From Rhineura floridana (Eukaryota; Chordata; Lepidosauria; Squamata; Rhineuridae): a stretch of 64,000 bases of DNA. Under the pieces are notes generated by a model, which was not told where the DNA came from, did no database searches, and was given only the letters and a program-made list of their open reading frames with translations. This document shows positions 12,001 through 22,260 of the stretch, one piece after another. Within the stretch, counting starts at the first letter, position 1, and every line of letters begins with the position of its first letter. The translations under genes and the position numbers were made by a program. The stretch spans positions 76,173,120 through 76,237,119 of the forward strand of contig NC_084482.1 of the NCBI RefSeq assembly GCF_030035675.1. Reading direction: 5' to 3'.

Positions 12001-15000
12001 TACTTCATGTGATTTGGAAACTACGCTTCTGTTAATGCAACTTAAAATAGCATTTGCCTTTTTTGCAGCCACATTGCAGTGTTGTCTCATTTTCAGCTTG
12101 TGATCAACTACAATTCCAAGATCCTTCTCTCATGCAGTATTGCTGAGCCAACTATCCCCCATCTTATAACTGTGCATTTGGTTTCTTTTTCCTAGGTGTA
12201 GAATTTTGCACGTCCCCCTTTTAAATTTCATTCTGTTTTCAGCCCAGTGCTCCAACCTATCAAGATCCTTTTGAATGTTGTTTCTACCTTCCAGGGTATT
12301 AGCTATCCCAATTTTGTATCATCTGCAAATTTGATAAGCATTCCCTGCACCTCCTCATCCAAGTCATTAATAAAAATGTTGAAGAGCAATGGGCCCAGGA
12401 TTGAGCCCTGTGGTACCCACTTGTTACCTCCCCCCAGTTTGAGAAGGAACCATTAATAAGCACTCTTGGAGTACAATTCTGTACCCAACTGTGGATCCAC
12501 CTGATAGTTGTTTCATCTAGCACAGATTTAGCTAGCCTGCTAATCAGAATATCATTGGGCACTTTGTCAAAAGCTTTGCTGAAGCTGAGATATATTATGT
12601 CCACAGCATTCCCACAGTCTACAAGGGAGGTACCCGATGAAAAAATGAGATAAGATTAGTCTGACAGGATTTGTTCTTGATAAATCCTTGTTGGCTTTAG
12701 TAAGCACTGCATTGTTTTCCAGGTGCTTAGAGATTGACCACTTTATAATCAGCTCCAGAATTTTCCCAGGAATCGATGTCTGTCTGACTGGTCTGTAGTT
12801 CCCAAGTTCTTCCTTTTTGCCCTTTTTGAAGATAGGGACAACATTAGCACCCTTCCAGTCATCTGGCACTTCACCCATTCTCCATGATTTCCCAAATAGA
12901 TAGTGGTTCCGAGAGTTCTTCACCCAGTTCCTTCAATACGCTAGGATGCAGTTCATCAGGTCCTGCAGATTTGAACTTGTTTAAAGTGATTAGGTATTTC
13001 TTGACTGTTTGTTTATCAATCTTAAACTGCAATCCTGCCTCTTCAACTTCATGATTCCCAGGGGGGTCATAGACCCTCTTTTGGGAGAAGACTGAGCCAA
13101 AACAGGAACTGAGCACTTCTGCCTTTTCTTTGTCATCTGTTATCATTTTGCTATCCTCACTGATAGGCTGTACCACCATTTCTTTTCAAAAACTGTATCC
13201 TCATCTTCTCCTTGACTGGGTGGTCAACAGTAGATTCCAACCACCATGTTCCTTTTATTCCTTGCCCCACTTATTTTAATCCAGATACTCTCTGTGGGGC
13301 TACCACGCTCATCCCACTGTATTTCTGTGTAGGGATATATATTTCTAACATATAGTGTGACTCCACCTCCCTTTCTATTCCTTCTGTTCTTTTTAACAAG
13401 TTATATCCTTCAGTTGCTGTCTTCCAGTCATGGGAGTCATCCCACCAAGTTTCAGTTATACCTATCAAGTCATATTTACCATCCTGTATGAAGACTTCGT
13501 CCTGTTTGTTTCCCATACTCTAGGCGTTAGTATATAGACATCAAAGACCATGTGATTTACGGTCAGGCTTCCCTCCTACATTTTTATATAGACTATTATT
13601 GGGCCCCATTAGAGCGGTTCTCTCAGTTCCTGTTACTGTGCATAAGCTTTCATCAGTTGTTACCTCCAAGCTTAAGTCTGCCTCCCCCATAGGATTCAGG
13701 TTAAAGTCTTCCTGATGAAGTTCTCCATGCTGTGACCAAACACATTCTTCCCAATCCTTGTGAGGTGCAACCCATCACTTGCCAGCAGTCCATCTTCCAG
13801 GAAGTGTAGCCCGTGGTCCCAGAATCCAAATCTCTTGCATCAGCACCACCTTCGCAACTAGTCATTCACATCCAGTATTTTTCTTTCCTTTTCTATTCCT
13901 CTTCTAAGTACCAGAAAGATGGATGAGAAAACTATCTGGGTCCCAAAGTCCTTGAGTTTCCTTCCCAGAGCTTCAAACTCTGACATAATTTCTTCGTAGC
14001 TCCACTTGGAAGTATCATTCGTTCCCACACGGATGAGAAGAAAGTGATACATGTCAGTGGGCTTTATGAGTGATGGCAACCCTTCAATCACATCTCTAAT
14101 CCATTCTCCATGGAGACAGCATACCTGGCAACTCCATGGTCTTTTCGGCATACTTGGGTTTCAATCCCATGCAGTAGAGAGTCTCTCACTACTACTACTA
14201 TTCTTGCTGTGGGGTGTGGTTTCATTGTCTCTGCTTGACTGAGCTTCAGCCTCTCACTTGCTGTCGCACAGGGCCTCCTGTAATTCTTCCTCTGACCTCC
14301 AGTCTCATCCTCAAGTGCCTGAAAGTGGTTCCATAGTTCCACCAGTGCAGGGTGTCCTAGTTCTTCTGCTCCTGTCATCCTTTTCCACGGAGTTTCCTCC
14401 ACTTCATTGTTCCTCTCAACACTCTCCTCTCCTGCTTCAACATGCTGTTGTTCTTCTACCTCCTGCACTTCTGTTTGCTGTTGTTCCAGTGTTCTATCTA
14501 AAAAGTCTTCACCTTTTCTTATACTCTTGAGTGTGGCCACTCACTGCTCCAGGCCTATTTTTCTTTCAAAGCACCGCCAGCATGCATTTGTTGCATGTGT
14601 ATGCCATGTTGTTCTTAGCCAAGAAAAACATTGCACACACCTTGCAGGTCACCATCGCTGGAGTGTCCTTTCTGTCCATAGTCTCTATTACCTTTTGTTT
14701 CTTTCTACTTGTATTGGAATAGCCTGTGCTTTGTCCTGTCCTCTTTGAAGGACAGTAGCATCCCGCTGGCATGTGGTGTGTGTGACAAGATTTCTTTCGT
14801 TACTGACCTCCCCCTTGACCTCCTCTGCCAAACTCCTGTTAGTTCTCTGTGTTCACTCACTCCCTGAGAGCTGGCTCGCTTGTATATCCTCTGGACCAGT
14901 TAAGACAGCCCCCTCTGCTCTACTCTGTAGGAGTCAGGAAACAGAATGAAACTCCCAGCGCACTCAGCTGTTGCTAGTTGCACTCAGCAGTTATCAGACC

Positions 15001-18000
15001 ACACCTCTTCAGTCAGCAGCTATCAGGACGCACCCCTTGCAGTTAAGCAGCTATGAAACCCTTCAACTTTTCAACCTATCCAGCTGAGCGGTGACTCAGA
15101 ACACACAGTCTCCTAGGGTTACCCAGGTCACTCACTTCCCTACCAAATTCCTGTTCACTCTGTTCACTCACTCTCTGAGAGCTGGCTCACTTGTATATCT
15201 TCTGGACCAGAATCTGGAACAAATCTTGCTTTGTTTTGAAAAAAATGGAAATGGACTGCCTTCAAGTCGATTCCGACTTATGGTGTCCCTATGAATAGGG
15301 TTTTCATTGAGTTAAAGAATTATATATTCATAATATATGTCAACTGGTTAATACATTTTTAGTAAGTCTGATAATCTATAAAGCATAACTTATCTTTGTG
15401 AAAGGAGTAAGAGGAAAGAAAATGGGTATGTGTGCAAAGGGAAGTGTGCATTGCAGAATAGGAGGGAGGAGTCATAGAAATGGGAGTGGTCTGTGTACAA
15501 GGAGGAGTTGAGAAAAGAAAAGGGAAGAGGAGATATGTGGGAGAAAGAAGATACAGGAATTACCAGCTTCTTTCAGTGTGTTTCTTAACAAACAGCAACA
15601 CTACTGCTTGGTGTGGAGTCATCAAACCAGGACAAACATTTCCTGCAGTGTAAACCTATGCATGCTTATTCAGAAGTAACTGAGGGGCATGCCTCCACGT
15701 AAATGTGCTTAGGATTGCATCCTTTGAGAGGAACCCTTTGAGATTACAATCCTATGCCCACTTACCTGGGAGTAAGAGCTACTGAACTGAATGGAGCTCA
15801 CTTCTGAGTAGACATATATAAAACTTCAATTAGAGAATACAATCATGCCAGCTCAGAACAAAATGTGAACAAATTAATTTAGAAAGATTAGGGATTAGTG
15901 GAAGGAGGGTTGGTGCTGCCTGCACTCAGCTGAAGAGCCAGTTAGATCACTTACTCTCAAGTATTCGATTGCAGCTTAAGGGTTGGTGCTACTCCCACTC
16001 CTCCATTTATGGACAATATTTTTCTCAAGCAACTCAAGGTGGCATACATGGTTTCCCTCTCCATTATATCCTCACAGCAACCCTATGAGGTAGGGTAGGA
16101 CGAGAGTGAGTGACTGACTCAAACTCACCCAGTGAACTTCATGGCTAAGTGGGGATTTGAACCCTGATTTGTGCTAATGCTGTATTATATAGTAATATTA
16201 GTACCTCCAAGTTTTTGTGAAGCCACACCTCGTGGCAGTCATTTGGTGTCAAGCCACACCCCTGCAGCCTGGTGCCCATTGTACTCTCTCAAAATTCCAA
16301 ATGTGTCCCTGGGCCCCACTAGTTGATGCTCACCGGTCTAAGGAGCAAGGGGGTTGGCACAGGCTGGGGGGTTGGCAAGAGTCAGTGAGGTCCAAAGGAG
16401 AAGAGCTCTGACATTGTGTGTGCAATGGAGAAGGGAAGGAGGATAGCAGTGGCCTTTGCATATTCCTGCTCTTCTCCTTTACACCTCCAACATCAGTGCA
16501 ACCCTGTAAGTATGTTTGGTGAGTGAAATGGGTGTCAGGGTGGGGTAGGTGGGATTGGCGAGCAAAGTGACTAGGGGCACAGCCCCTAGTACCATAGAAA
16601 AAGTTGCAGACACAACTCACCCAGAGATTTAGGGCATGTGTGTTTTTAATTAGAAAAGTTGCACAGACGTTTTTATAAAATGTTGAAAGCACACTAAAAT
16701 TCACAGTACAAATATTAGTCACACGGCACACCAAATATTATGCAGATGTTAATGGCATACATTGATAGAGGCATGTGTAGTGTAATATATACAGAAACAG
16801 GTCCCAACATCATAGTCAAAGAGAAATTCCTTTGAAATATTTGTGTGTGAAATTTCCGGCAATAAATTCTTTGGTTATATGCACGCACATATGGGCATGT
16901 TCATGGCACAGGAACACTTACTATGCAAACCTAGGATATTAATAATCCACCTTTCCTGGTTATGGTTCGATGCTACTTCCCTATTTCTCTACCTATTTCC
17001 TGCTCTTCTCCTGATTACAAATCACTGATAATCAGCCCACAATAGCGGTCTCCTCAAATGTAGCATGGCACCCACTTCCAAGTACCAAGCAACATAGAGC
17101 TTTTTCAGTGCATTCTTCCTTAAACTATGTTTCCATTTCTGATAGATATACTCAGAGGCTAATTTTAAAAATTACCAGTACCAGAGGCATGTTACCAAAT
17201 TCTTCCAAGCTATACAGGAAGTGGATTGGACTGTGAAAGACCAACCCAAATTATGTTTGCATTTTGACAAATTTGTAGGGCAGTACAATATCTCAGGGAG
17301 GGGTCAGGTCTCCTGCTCCCCTGGTGCATTCACTATAGCTGCCTAATTTTCCTGCTTTTTAAAGTCTGACAGAAATATCTGTTGGCTATAGGTATGTTCT
17401 TAAACCATAAGGATTTTTTGCCTATTAGTGAATGATTGGTTAATGATTGTTCTATACCGCTTTTAAAAGGTTTTTTTAAAATGTTGCTATATATTACCCT
17501 GGTGTTTTGTGAAAGAGCAGTATATAATTACTTTTATAAATAAATAGCCCTGGTTACATATTGCACAACAAAAAAGCAAATGTGGCTAAAATTTAGTTTT
17601 GCACATTAATAAAAGCAAATATTCCATAAAAAAGTAATCACTGTATAGAACCAACACTACTGACTGCCTGGTGCCAGGATTATAAAACAGGAATAAATCA
17701 AAATAGTTGGTTAGTCAGTGGACAGCTCTGTCATGTTTCTCCTCAAATATGGAAGGAATAAATCAAAATAGTTGGTTAGTCAGTGGACAGCTCTGTCATG
17801 TTTCTCCTCAAATATGGAAGAACTTTAAGTGGTTACTTTCAATCCAATTATTATCTAGTAGTCTTTGAACAAATTCCCTCTGAGAAGGACAGTTGCTAGC
17901 TAAAATGACCAACTTGGCTTCAGCTTCCTGAGTCATTTCCAGAGTCTGTGTGTACACATTTATCACTTTTTATCATCAGCTGAGGCTAGAGTTTAGGGAC

Positions 18001-20797
18001 TTCATCATCCTCTTGGAGGCTACCAACATTCCAATCCATGTTGAGTCTGCTGTCACCATAGAGGTGTCACCTCTTTCCTACAATAAAGGAAGCAGATGCC
18101 TCTGCACAACTATCAACATCCTTGTTTCCTCACCTTTTGTGCAGGCAAAATACTAGACATTACCACAGTCACTTAGAGCAATCTGATGACATTCAGCCTC
18201 ATTATAGCATTTTTTTCTTCTTAATCACACAACATTTGCTTTCTGAATGTATTTTATCTTAGATCCATCACAATGAGTTCAGTCTCTTTGGTAACTGAGA
18301 ATTTTACTAACTGGGAAAGTGACAGCACAGACTGAAGAGAGGAAGCCGTAACTTGCCCATGGTTACCTAATGATAGCAATAATAATAATAATAATAATAA
18401 TAATATCCAATCCAATTATTATTATTGGAATAATAATGATAGCAACAACAAAAAGACTGCTTCTATAGTCAGTGGCCATTCTAGGAAAGGACAGAAACTA
18501 ACACTTTTATTGTTTTGGTTGGGGTAAGGATATGATCTGAGAGCTGTTGGTTCAGGATTCAGCTCTGCCAGATTCTTCACTTAGAAAGCCACCCCCAACT
18601 TTGTGCTTTCTTCCCACCTGAAGAGCCAAAAGGCACCATGTCAGCTCTCAGGAAAGGGGCATTGGTAGCACCTGGAAATGTAAATGAATGTTGCCACGTA
18701 CAAATCACGTCTCCTGCATTCTACACCACCCCTCTGTTGTTTCTCATTATTTTCAAATTATAATTTCCCCCCTCTGAATATCATGCTTTCTGTCATCCTC
18801 ATTCCACTGTTCCTCAAAACTAGTACACCTTATACTTGACCAAGATGCAGAAATAGACATTACAGCGTGCTGCAACATTGAACGCTGCATTTTATGCTGC
18901 TCAGCACTTTCAATGTATGGTATATTAAATATATTGTTTCCTGCCTTTAACAAACTGCTAATCAAACATAACTAGAAAAGTACTAGCTTGTTGATATGAA
19001 ATTATTTCTAATATAGCATGAAACCTTGATGTATTGCCTGAATGTGTGTGTGTTTGTGTGTTCCTGGTGAAAAAAGTATATTACTCTCCCTATGTTCCCT
19101 CTTTTAGCCAGTTTTAAACCATTTTGGAACTTACCCATTCATCCACATTCTTACAGAGGCAGTTCTGACAAAGCCAAGTCAGAGCCAATGCACCCAAGCT
19201 GGATGAGACCCACAGAAAGCTAGTGTAAAATTGGTAGCACTGGTTCTTGATAGATTCCTCCACATGTCTGGACCCAGCAAGAACCTGGCTCTCCCAGACA
19301 TGATGACACCATCCAGGTTTTATTCTCCATAAGAACTGTGAGTGACAAGCCCAACTCCTTAACATTTACTTAGTAAAGCTATGCTATATGGAACCAGAGA
19401 AAATGTAAGCAATCCCATCTGGGGAAGGCAAAGACAGATCAAACATTTCATGGGCTAGGTGCACAACAGCAGCACTCTGTGGCCTCCCTCAAGAGCTCGG
19501 CTCTGTTCCAAACTTTCCAGACCCAGCGCTCTCCCTCATCTTTCCTTGCTAGATTTCCACTTCCAACCCCTGCCAGTTCCTAAATCCTGCCCTTATCTGT
19601 CCCAACCTCCTTCCCTTTTTCAACGCGATATTTTTCTTTTATTTTCCCTAACCACTTTGATAACATGCAGTATGACCCGTGCTTTGCAAAATCAACCCAC
19701 GTCTCCTTCAAGCTTTTTATTTTCTTAATTAAATTAATCCCCTTTTTGCTTTCTTTTTTGGAAGCCTGCAAGTAATTTTAAAAGCTTTTCGCTGCTTTTT
19801 TAAACCCTGAAACTTATACAAACTCCACTTCTCATTTCTCTTTTCTGCTTTTGTTTTGTGTTTGATTCCCCCTCCCTCCTTCCCTCCCTCCCTCTTATTA
19901 TTATCGCCCTTCTTCGTTTCCCCCCTTGCCCTCCCTCTCCCTCCACCCTGATGTGGCTGTTGCTTTAATTATTTTCTCCATTCAATTATTTTCGTTCCTG
20001 TGCTCCCCCCCCCCGCCATCCTCGTCTCTGTGTCACCTTCACCCCACCCCCAATCCTGTCCCACCATTCTTCCTCGTGTCTCTTCTTGGTTGATTTTCCT
20101 TGTATATTTTTTCTTTTTGATTTCCTTTGTTTCAATTTTCGTGTAGGGCAGTAGTTCCGTAAGTGGGAGTCCAGTCCTCTCAACGTCTGGCACCAGCACC
20201 CCGAGGCGAGGACGCCGCCAGCTCCCACAGACCCCTTCTACACCCCGGCCACACATCTCCTACTCCCCCGTGGTCCGTAAGGCCGTGAGCACAGGGCCCC
20301 AGCAGCAACAGCAGTCCGTGCACCCCAGCCGACTATCCAGCCCAGCACCGAGGCGCTACCCCTCGCTGCCCGCGGAGCACCACGTCTCTGAGCGGCGCAG
20401 CACGTCTCCGGCTATGGAGCGACACACAGTCCCGCTACGAAACGACTCGCCTCGGGCTTACCGACACGCCAGCAGCCGGTGGTCGGCCCCCCACGTCTCC
20501 GAGCCGCACCCGGGACCTCGTCACGGCAGTGGCTACTATCGGAGTCCGGACTACGCCGGCCCAGCAGGTGAGGAAGCCTTCTCCTACGAGACAATGCAGC
20601 ACGGGAGCAGCTCAGGACGTTCGCCCAGAACTTCCCGGGTGGGCGGCGGCTCGTCCTCTCTTTCCCCCTCCAGGCACGGGCGGCGGCTACCCAATGGATA
20701 CTATCACTCGCATGGACCAGCCAAGTCGCGTGGGACAGGATCACGCAAAGCACTACACGAACCTTATAGCGAAACTGACGAGGATGACTGCTGCTGA
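2817..20797 (+). CDS. CACNA1A: CACNA1A 3' part: join(2817..3064, 20147..20797)
   Basis: This is the C-terminal cytoplasmic tail of the pore-forming alpha-1A subunit of the P/Q-type (Cav2.1) presynaptic calcium channel. The two exons read [20 protein letters not shown] onward, with a 12-His tract, the block [16 protein letters not shown], then [25 protein letters not shown] and [14 protein letters not shown], ending at a TGA at 20795-20797. Order and wording follow mammalian Cav2.1 and not Cav2.2 or Cav2.3. RQLPQTP is the proline-rich motif through which Cav2 channels are known to bind RIM-binding proteins. The polyglutamine stretch that is long in human is only five Gln here. Channel pore domains lie upstream of the window. 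The exon 1 side enters with two bases (GG) of a split codon, and the junction at HRQ/GSSS is phase 0. No frameshift is seen. Confidence 0.95.
3388..4530 (-). mobile_element. Old CR1 LINE 3' fragment
   Basis: The + strand start (AAGAACATAGGATTTGCCTT, GGATCAGGCCAA, CTAGCTCAGC) is the reverse complement of the CR1 3' UTR. The following kilobase matches the reverse complement of the CR1 ORF2 C-terminal region at low identity, as in the fresher copy at 22644-24000. Many disruptions; a TCTA microsatellite lies inside. The right boundary is approximate. Confidence 0.6.
4208..4231. repeat. (TCTA)n microsatellite
   Basis: About six TATC/TCTA units in a row inside the old CR1 remnant. Confidence 0.9.
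4532..6722. other. CACNA1A intron, no gene seen
   Basis: No exon was recognised. Around 4990-5110 there are degraded phrases of the AATCC(T/C)GGGAA palindromic repeat family seen at 53645. The remaining sequence is unassigned. Confidence 0.4.
6723..6859. mobile_element. Palindromic hAT-type MITE with 8-bp TSD
   Basis: The two arms are CCATGTGGCCTTCCAGATGTT and its near reverse complement at 6826-6845, with an inner core containing CAACTCCCATCAT and ATGGGAGTTTTAGTT. It is flanked by GTATATGG on both sides (6715-6722 and 6860-6867). The 8-bp duplication and CAGG...CCTG ends fit a non-autonomous hAT element. Confidence 0.75.
7200..8415 (+). mobile_element. Non-LTR retrotransposon remnant, clade uncertain (R4-like?)
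   Basis: A + strand remnant is interrupted by a MITE at 7637-7978. Across the insertion the reading continues from ...[17 protein letters not shown] to ...[20 protein letters not shown], which looks like the C-terminal zinc-knuckle end (CPCG...E.E...H) of several LINE clades. It ends with GGTCTATGACCGTAAATAAA and an AATC-type tail near 8400. The 5' limit is unclear and the clade assignment is only a suggestion. Confidence 0.45.
7637..7978. mobile_element. GC-rich hAT-type MITE, TSD CCTTCTGC
   Basis: This 342-bp, very GC-rich element has inverted ends CAGCGGCATCACTAGCGG / CAGGGGCGTCACTACCGG (reading inward on each strand) and is flanked by an exact 8-bp duplication CCTTCTGC at 7629-7636 and 7979-7986. 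It inserted into the LINE remnant. Long open frames on both strands here result from its GC content and are not genes. Confidence 0.85.
8416..10177. other. CACNA1A intron, GC-richer stretch with palindromic repeat copies
   Basis: No exon recognised. G and C homopolymer runs occur at about 8878-8889 and 8972-8981. Palindromic CAATCC-type repeats occupy 9160-9403. The rest is unassigned. Confidence 0.4.
9160..9403. repeat. Cluster of CAATCC/TTACTCAGAAG palindromic repeats
   Basis: Two or three copies in alternating orientation of a roughly 70-80 bp palindromic unit with phrases GTTTACTCAGAAGTTAA, GGGGCTTACTCCC, GTAAGCCCCATTGAACTCA and CACAGGATTGC. The same unit recurs at 15645-15830, 30205-30290, 35825-35910, 37412-37485 and 51450-51515. 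Confidence 0.65.
10178..11455 (-). mobile_element. L2-type LINE, 5'-truncated
   Basis: The tail is at 10178-10203 (TTTA repeats on the + strand), the 3' UTR follows (reverse complement of GGCTCCTGCTGGGAGGAAGG), and the RT C-terminal part reads from about 11450 down to 10542: [25 protein letters not shown], then (new frame) [46 protein letters not shown] active-site Tyr-Asp-Asp context is YTDD. At least one frame change separates the two open parts (11204-11250). A MITE is inserted in the 3' UTR. Confidence 0.8.
10284..10400. mobile_element. Palindromic MITE (CAGAGCTTGGAA ends), TSD ATAAAAAC
   Basis: A 117-bp near-perfect hairpin: each arm runs CAGAGCTT(A/G)GAAAAGTTAC then GAACTACAACTCCCATCAGC, around a short loop (CCAGTGGCCATGCTGG). 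It is flanked by exact 8-bp repeats ATAAAAAC (10276-10283 and 10401-10408), as for hAT elements. It is the intact reference for the interrupted copy at 33374-40207. Confidence 0.9.
11471..15210 (-). mobile_element. Degraded, nearly full-length CR1 LINE
   Basis: The 3' end is at 11471 (CATAGAACAATAGAGTTGG on the + strand). Going 5' on the - strand: RT C-terminus ([19 protein letters not shown], about 11900), RT core ([36 protein letters not shown]), endonuclease part near 13270-13516 ([16 protein letters not shown]), ORF1 esterase-like part ([12 protein letters not shown], 13858-14151), ORF1 N-terminal zinc-finger-like CKVCAMFF...YTCNKC (14566-14772), and a 5' UTR with a repeated segment. The reading frame is broken many times, so this is an old copy. 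Confidence 0.8.
14851..15210 (-). repeat. CR1 5' UTR direct repeat (period 311)
   Basis: A 49-bp segment beginning GTTCACTCACTCCCTGAGAG at 14851-14899 recurs at 15162-15210 with a few differences, and the outer copy coincides with the apparent 5' end of the CR1. Confidence 0.75.
15243..15312 (-). mobile_element. Sauria SINE / Bov-B 3'-end fragment
   Basis: Contains ACTGCCTTCAAGTCGATTCC and the following GACTTATGGTG, the reverse complement of the shared Bov-B/Sauria 3' end; the head is missing. Confidence 0.7.
15645..15830. repeat. Palindromic CAATCC-type repeat, two copies
   Basis: Phrases CTATGCATGCTTATTCAGAAG, CTTAGGATTGCATCC, ACAATCCTATGCCCACTTAC and CACTTCTGAGTAGACAT show two adjacent copies of the palindromic family described at 9160. 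Confidence 0.65.
16025..16180 (-). mobile_element. MIR-like SINE fragment
   Basis: On the + strand the order is ATATCCTCACAGCAACCCTATGAGG, then GTGACTGACTCAAACTCACCC, then GGGGATTTGAACCCTG, i.e. the reverse complement of a MIR/CORE-type SINE with its tRNA B box at the right. (Quoted phrases are partial.). Confidence 0.6.
17191..17437. repeat. Unidentified interspersed repeat, copy A
   Basis: About 245 bp closely matching 32774-33020 in the same orientation, starting GTTACCAAATTCTTCCAAGC and ending TTTGCCTATTAGTGAAT. Copy B lies inside the 5' flank of the 13-kb hAT-like element, so this may be a fragment of that family. Confidence 0.75.
17690..17819. repeat. Perfect 65-bp tandem duplication
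   Basis: 17690-17754 is repeated exactly as 17755-17819 (unit begins GGAATAAATCAAAATAGTTG). Two copies only, with no differences, so it is recent or an assembly artefact. Confidence 0.95.
18378..18438. repeat. (AAT)n microsatellite
   Basis: Nine AAT units followed after a short break by a reverse-complement (ATT)n and AAT run, able to fold as a hairpin. Confidence 0.9.
20141..20154 (+). promoter_or_regulatory. CACNA1A: Tandem splice acceptor (GGCAG) controlling the Cav2.1 C-terminus
   Basis: Two AG acceptors lie five bases apart, at 20145-20146 and 20150-20151, separated by GGCAG. The upstream acceptor gives HRQ-GSSSV and the long tail. The downstream acceptor joins ...AGG CAG to TAG, an immediate stop. 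Mammalian CACNA1A uses the same GGCAG alternative at the exon 46/47 junction to make long and short isoforms. Both choices are readable from the sequence; use of both in this animal is inferred. Confidence 0.85.
20147..20797 (+). CDS. CACNA1A: CACNA1A last coding exon (long C-terminal isoform)
   Basis: The exon follows the acceptor GTGTAG ending at 20146 and encodes 216 residues. Visible parts are the RIM-BP-type PxxP motif near the start, a five-Gln run (PQQQQQS), an Arg/Ser/Pro-rich disordered middle with two HVSE(R/P) repeats, [14 protein letters not shown], and the end [14 protein letters not shown]. In mammals this exon also encodes the polyglutamine region expanded in SCA6 and the separate C-terminal product alpha-1ACT; whether the latter is made here cannot be seen. 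The mammalian C-terminus is DDWC, a Mint1 PDZ ligand; here the third-from-end to last residues read Asp-Cys-Cys. Confidence 0.95.
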   Translation, partial: GSSSVSGSPVLSTSGTSTPRRGRRQLPQTPSTPRPHISYSPVVRKAVSTGPQQQQQSVHPSRLSSPAPRRYPSLPAEHHVSERRSTSPAMERHTVPLRNDSPRAYRHASSRWSAPHVSEPHPGPRHGSGYYRSPDYAGPAGEEAFSYETMQHGSSSGRSPRTSRVGGGSSSLSPSRHGRRLPNGYYHSHGPAKSRGTGSRKALHEPYSETDEDDCC

Positions 20798-22260
20798 CCT
20801 AGTGTGGATTCACCTTACACGTGCGCACGCGCGCAAAACACGCTAAAACACACACACCCAAGAGGGATGAAATTCCCAGTTGGGGGGAGGGGGGAGCTGT
20901 GAGGGGAGGGAGGAAGAAAGAAGGAAAGACCGTGAATTGTCAACGGGTTGGGAAAGGCATCCCGGAGGAAACCCCTGCCATGGTGGAAAAGGGAAAGAAA
21001 CTTTTTATCTTTTGTTGGGGGGATTTTGGGGAGGTGGGTGGGGGACAAGGGTTTGGGGGCTGGGTGGGGAAGCGAGGGAAGCGAGGGTCTGGGAGATCAG
21101 AGCATGTTTATCTTTTACAGATCAAGTTGTGTGTGGTGATTTGAGGGGGGGTGGGGGGAACGTTACTCAGAATTTACAAAAGAAAATGCACTCAGGTGTG
21201 GGGAAACTGTGCAGTCCAAGAGCCCCACACTACAGCTAACTATGCCTCTGAGAAACGAGACCAGAAGCCACTTCACCTAGGGACGGGGGGGGGGGGAGCA
21301 ACAGAAAGGAGTCTGTCAACCTCAGCAAAGTTATGAAACAAAAACCTTAAAAAAAAAAAAAAAGCAAAAGGAAGCAAAAAGATAAAAAAATTCTGGGCTT
21401 CTATTGATGAGTTTTATCATCTCAATTTACCTGGTTAACTTAAAAAACAAAAAACAAAACGTTTTTAAAAAGTTTGTGGCCTGACCTTTTGAGAGGGACA
21501 CATGCGCACGCACACACATACACACACAGGAGTGCTTGCTGGTTATACCAAACCCTAATATTACTGCCTGCAGAGATAAAAAAGAAATAATAAAAAAACT
21601 AAACAGAAAAAACAAAAAAGAACAAAAATTGATAAAAATGAAGCATTTTCTTCCAACATTTTGGTCCTGCTTGAAAAATAAGGGAAAAAATGACATCAAA
21701 AATTAATAATTCCTCAGCTTCTTTATTTCTTTATTTCTTTATTTGTTTGAAAAAAAAAGTTGAAAAAAAACCCTGTGGGATTGGGACTGTGAAATATTGC
21801 ATGAAACAAAGTAAAAAGACAAATGATGAAAAAAATTTAAAAATCCTTTAAAAAAACAAACATTAAAAATGAATTTTTGATTGAAATGTGCTTTATGGTT
21901 CATTTCCTCATACTTTGCTTTTTTCATCCTCCTTTTGCTTCTTATGATGCTGCGTTAAGGGAAATGTAAGCTATATATGGTTGATGAGAAGTATTGCTGT
22001 TGCTGTCAGAGCTGCAGAGAATGAATAGCAGATCAATAAGAGTATGGGTCAACAAGAGGCCGTGGATTGGATGGTGGTCAATTAAAAATCTATTCATTCC
22101 CGAGTACACCTGTATGTCTGGGTTCAGCCACAAGATCTCTTTGTCTATCCATTCATCCTGCAAACACCTAGTTAGCTGTCAAAAATATTGTTATACTCTA
22201 GGCCACTGTAATCAACATCCAGAGAGACATGTTAAGAAATCTGGAGAATGAAGCCTTTTG
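20798..22260 (+). other. CACNA1A: CACNA1A 3' UTR and immediate downstream region
   Basis: About 1.4 kb after the stop is unlike the repeats around it: a GT/CA and G-rich start (20815-21330), an A-rich block at about 21340-21400, and a long AT-rich part up to about 21950. It is taken as 3' UTR because it follows the stop directly, carries no recognisable transposon, and CACNA1A has a long 3' UTR in other vertebrates. No single polyadenylation signal could be chosen, so the end is approximate. Confidence 0.5.

Larger units (their letters stand above)
15311..20146. other. CACNA1A intron, remainder
   Basis: No exon recognised between here and the last coding exon. Contents are the repeats listed separately (15645-15830, 16025-16180, 17191-17437, 17690-17819, 18378-18438) and a pyrimidine-rich run (about 19850-20140) leading to the last acceptor. 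Confidence 0.5.
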
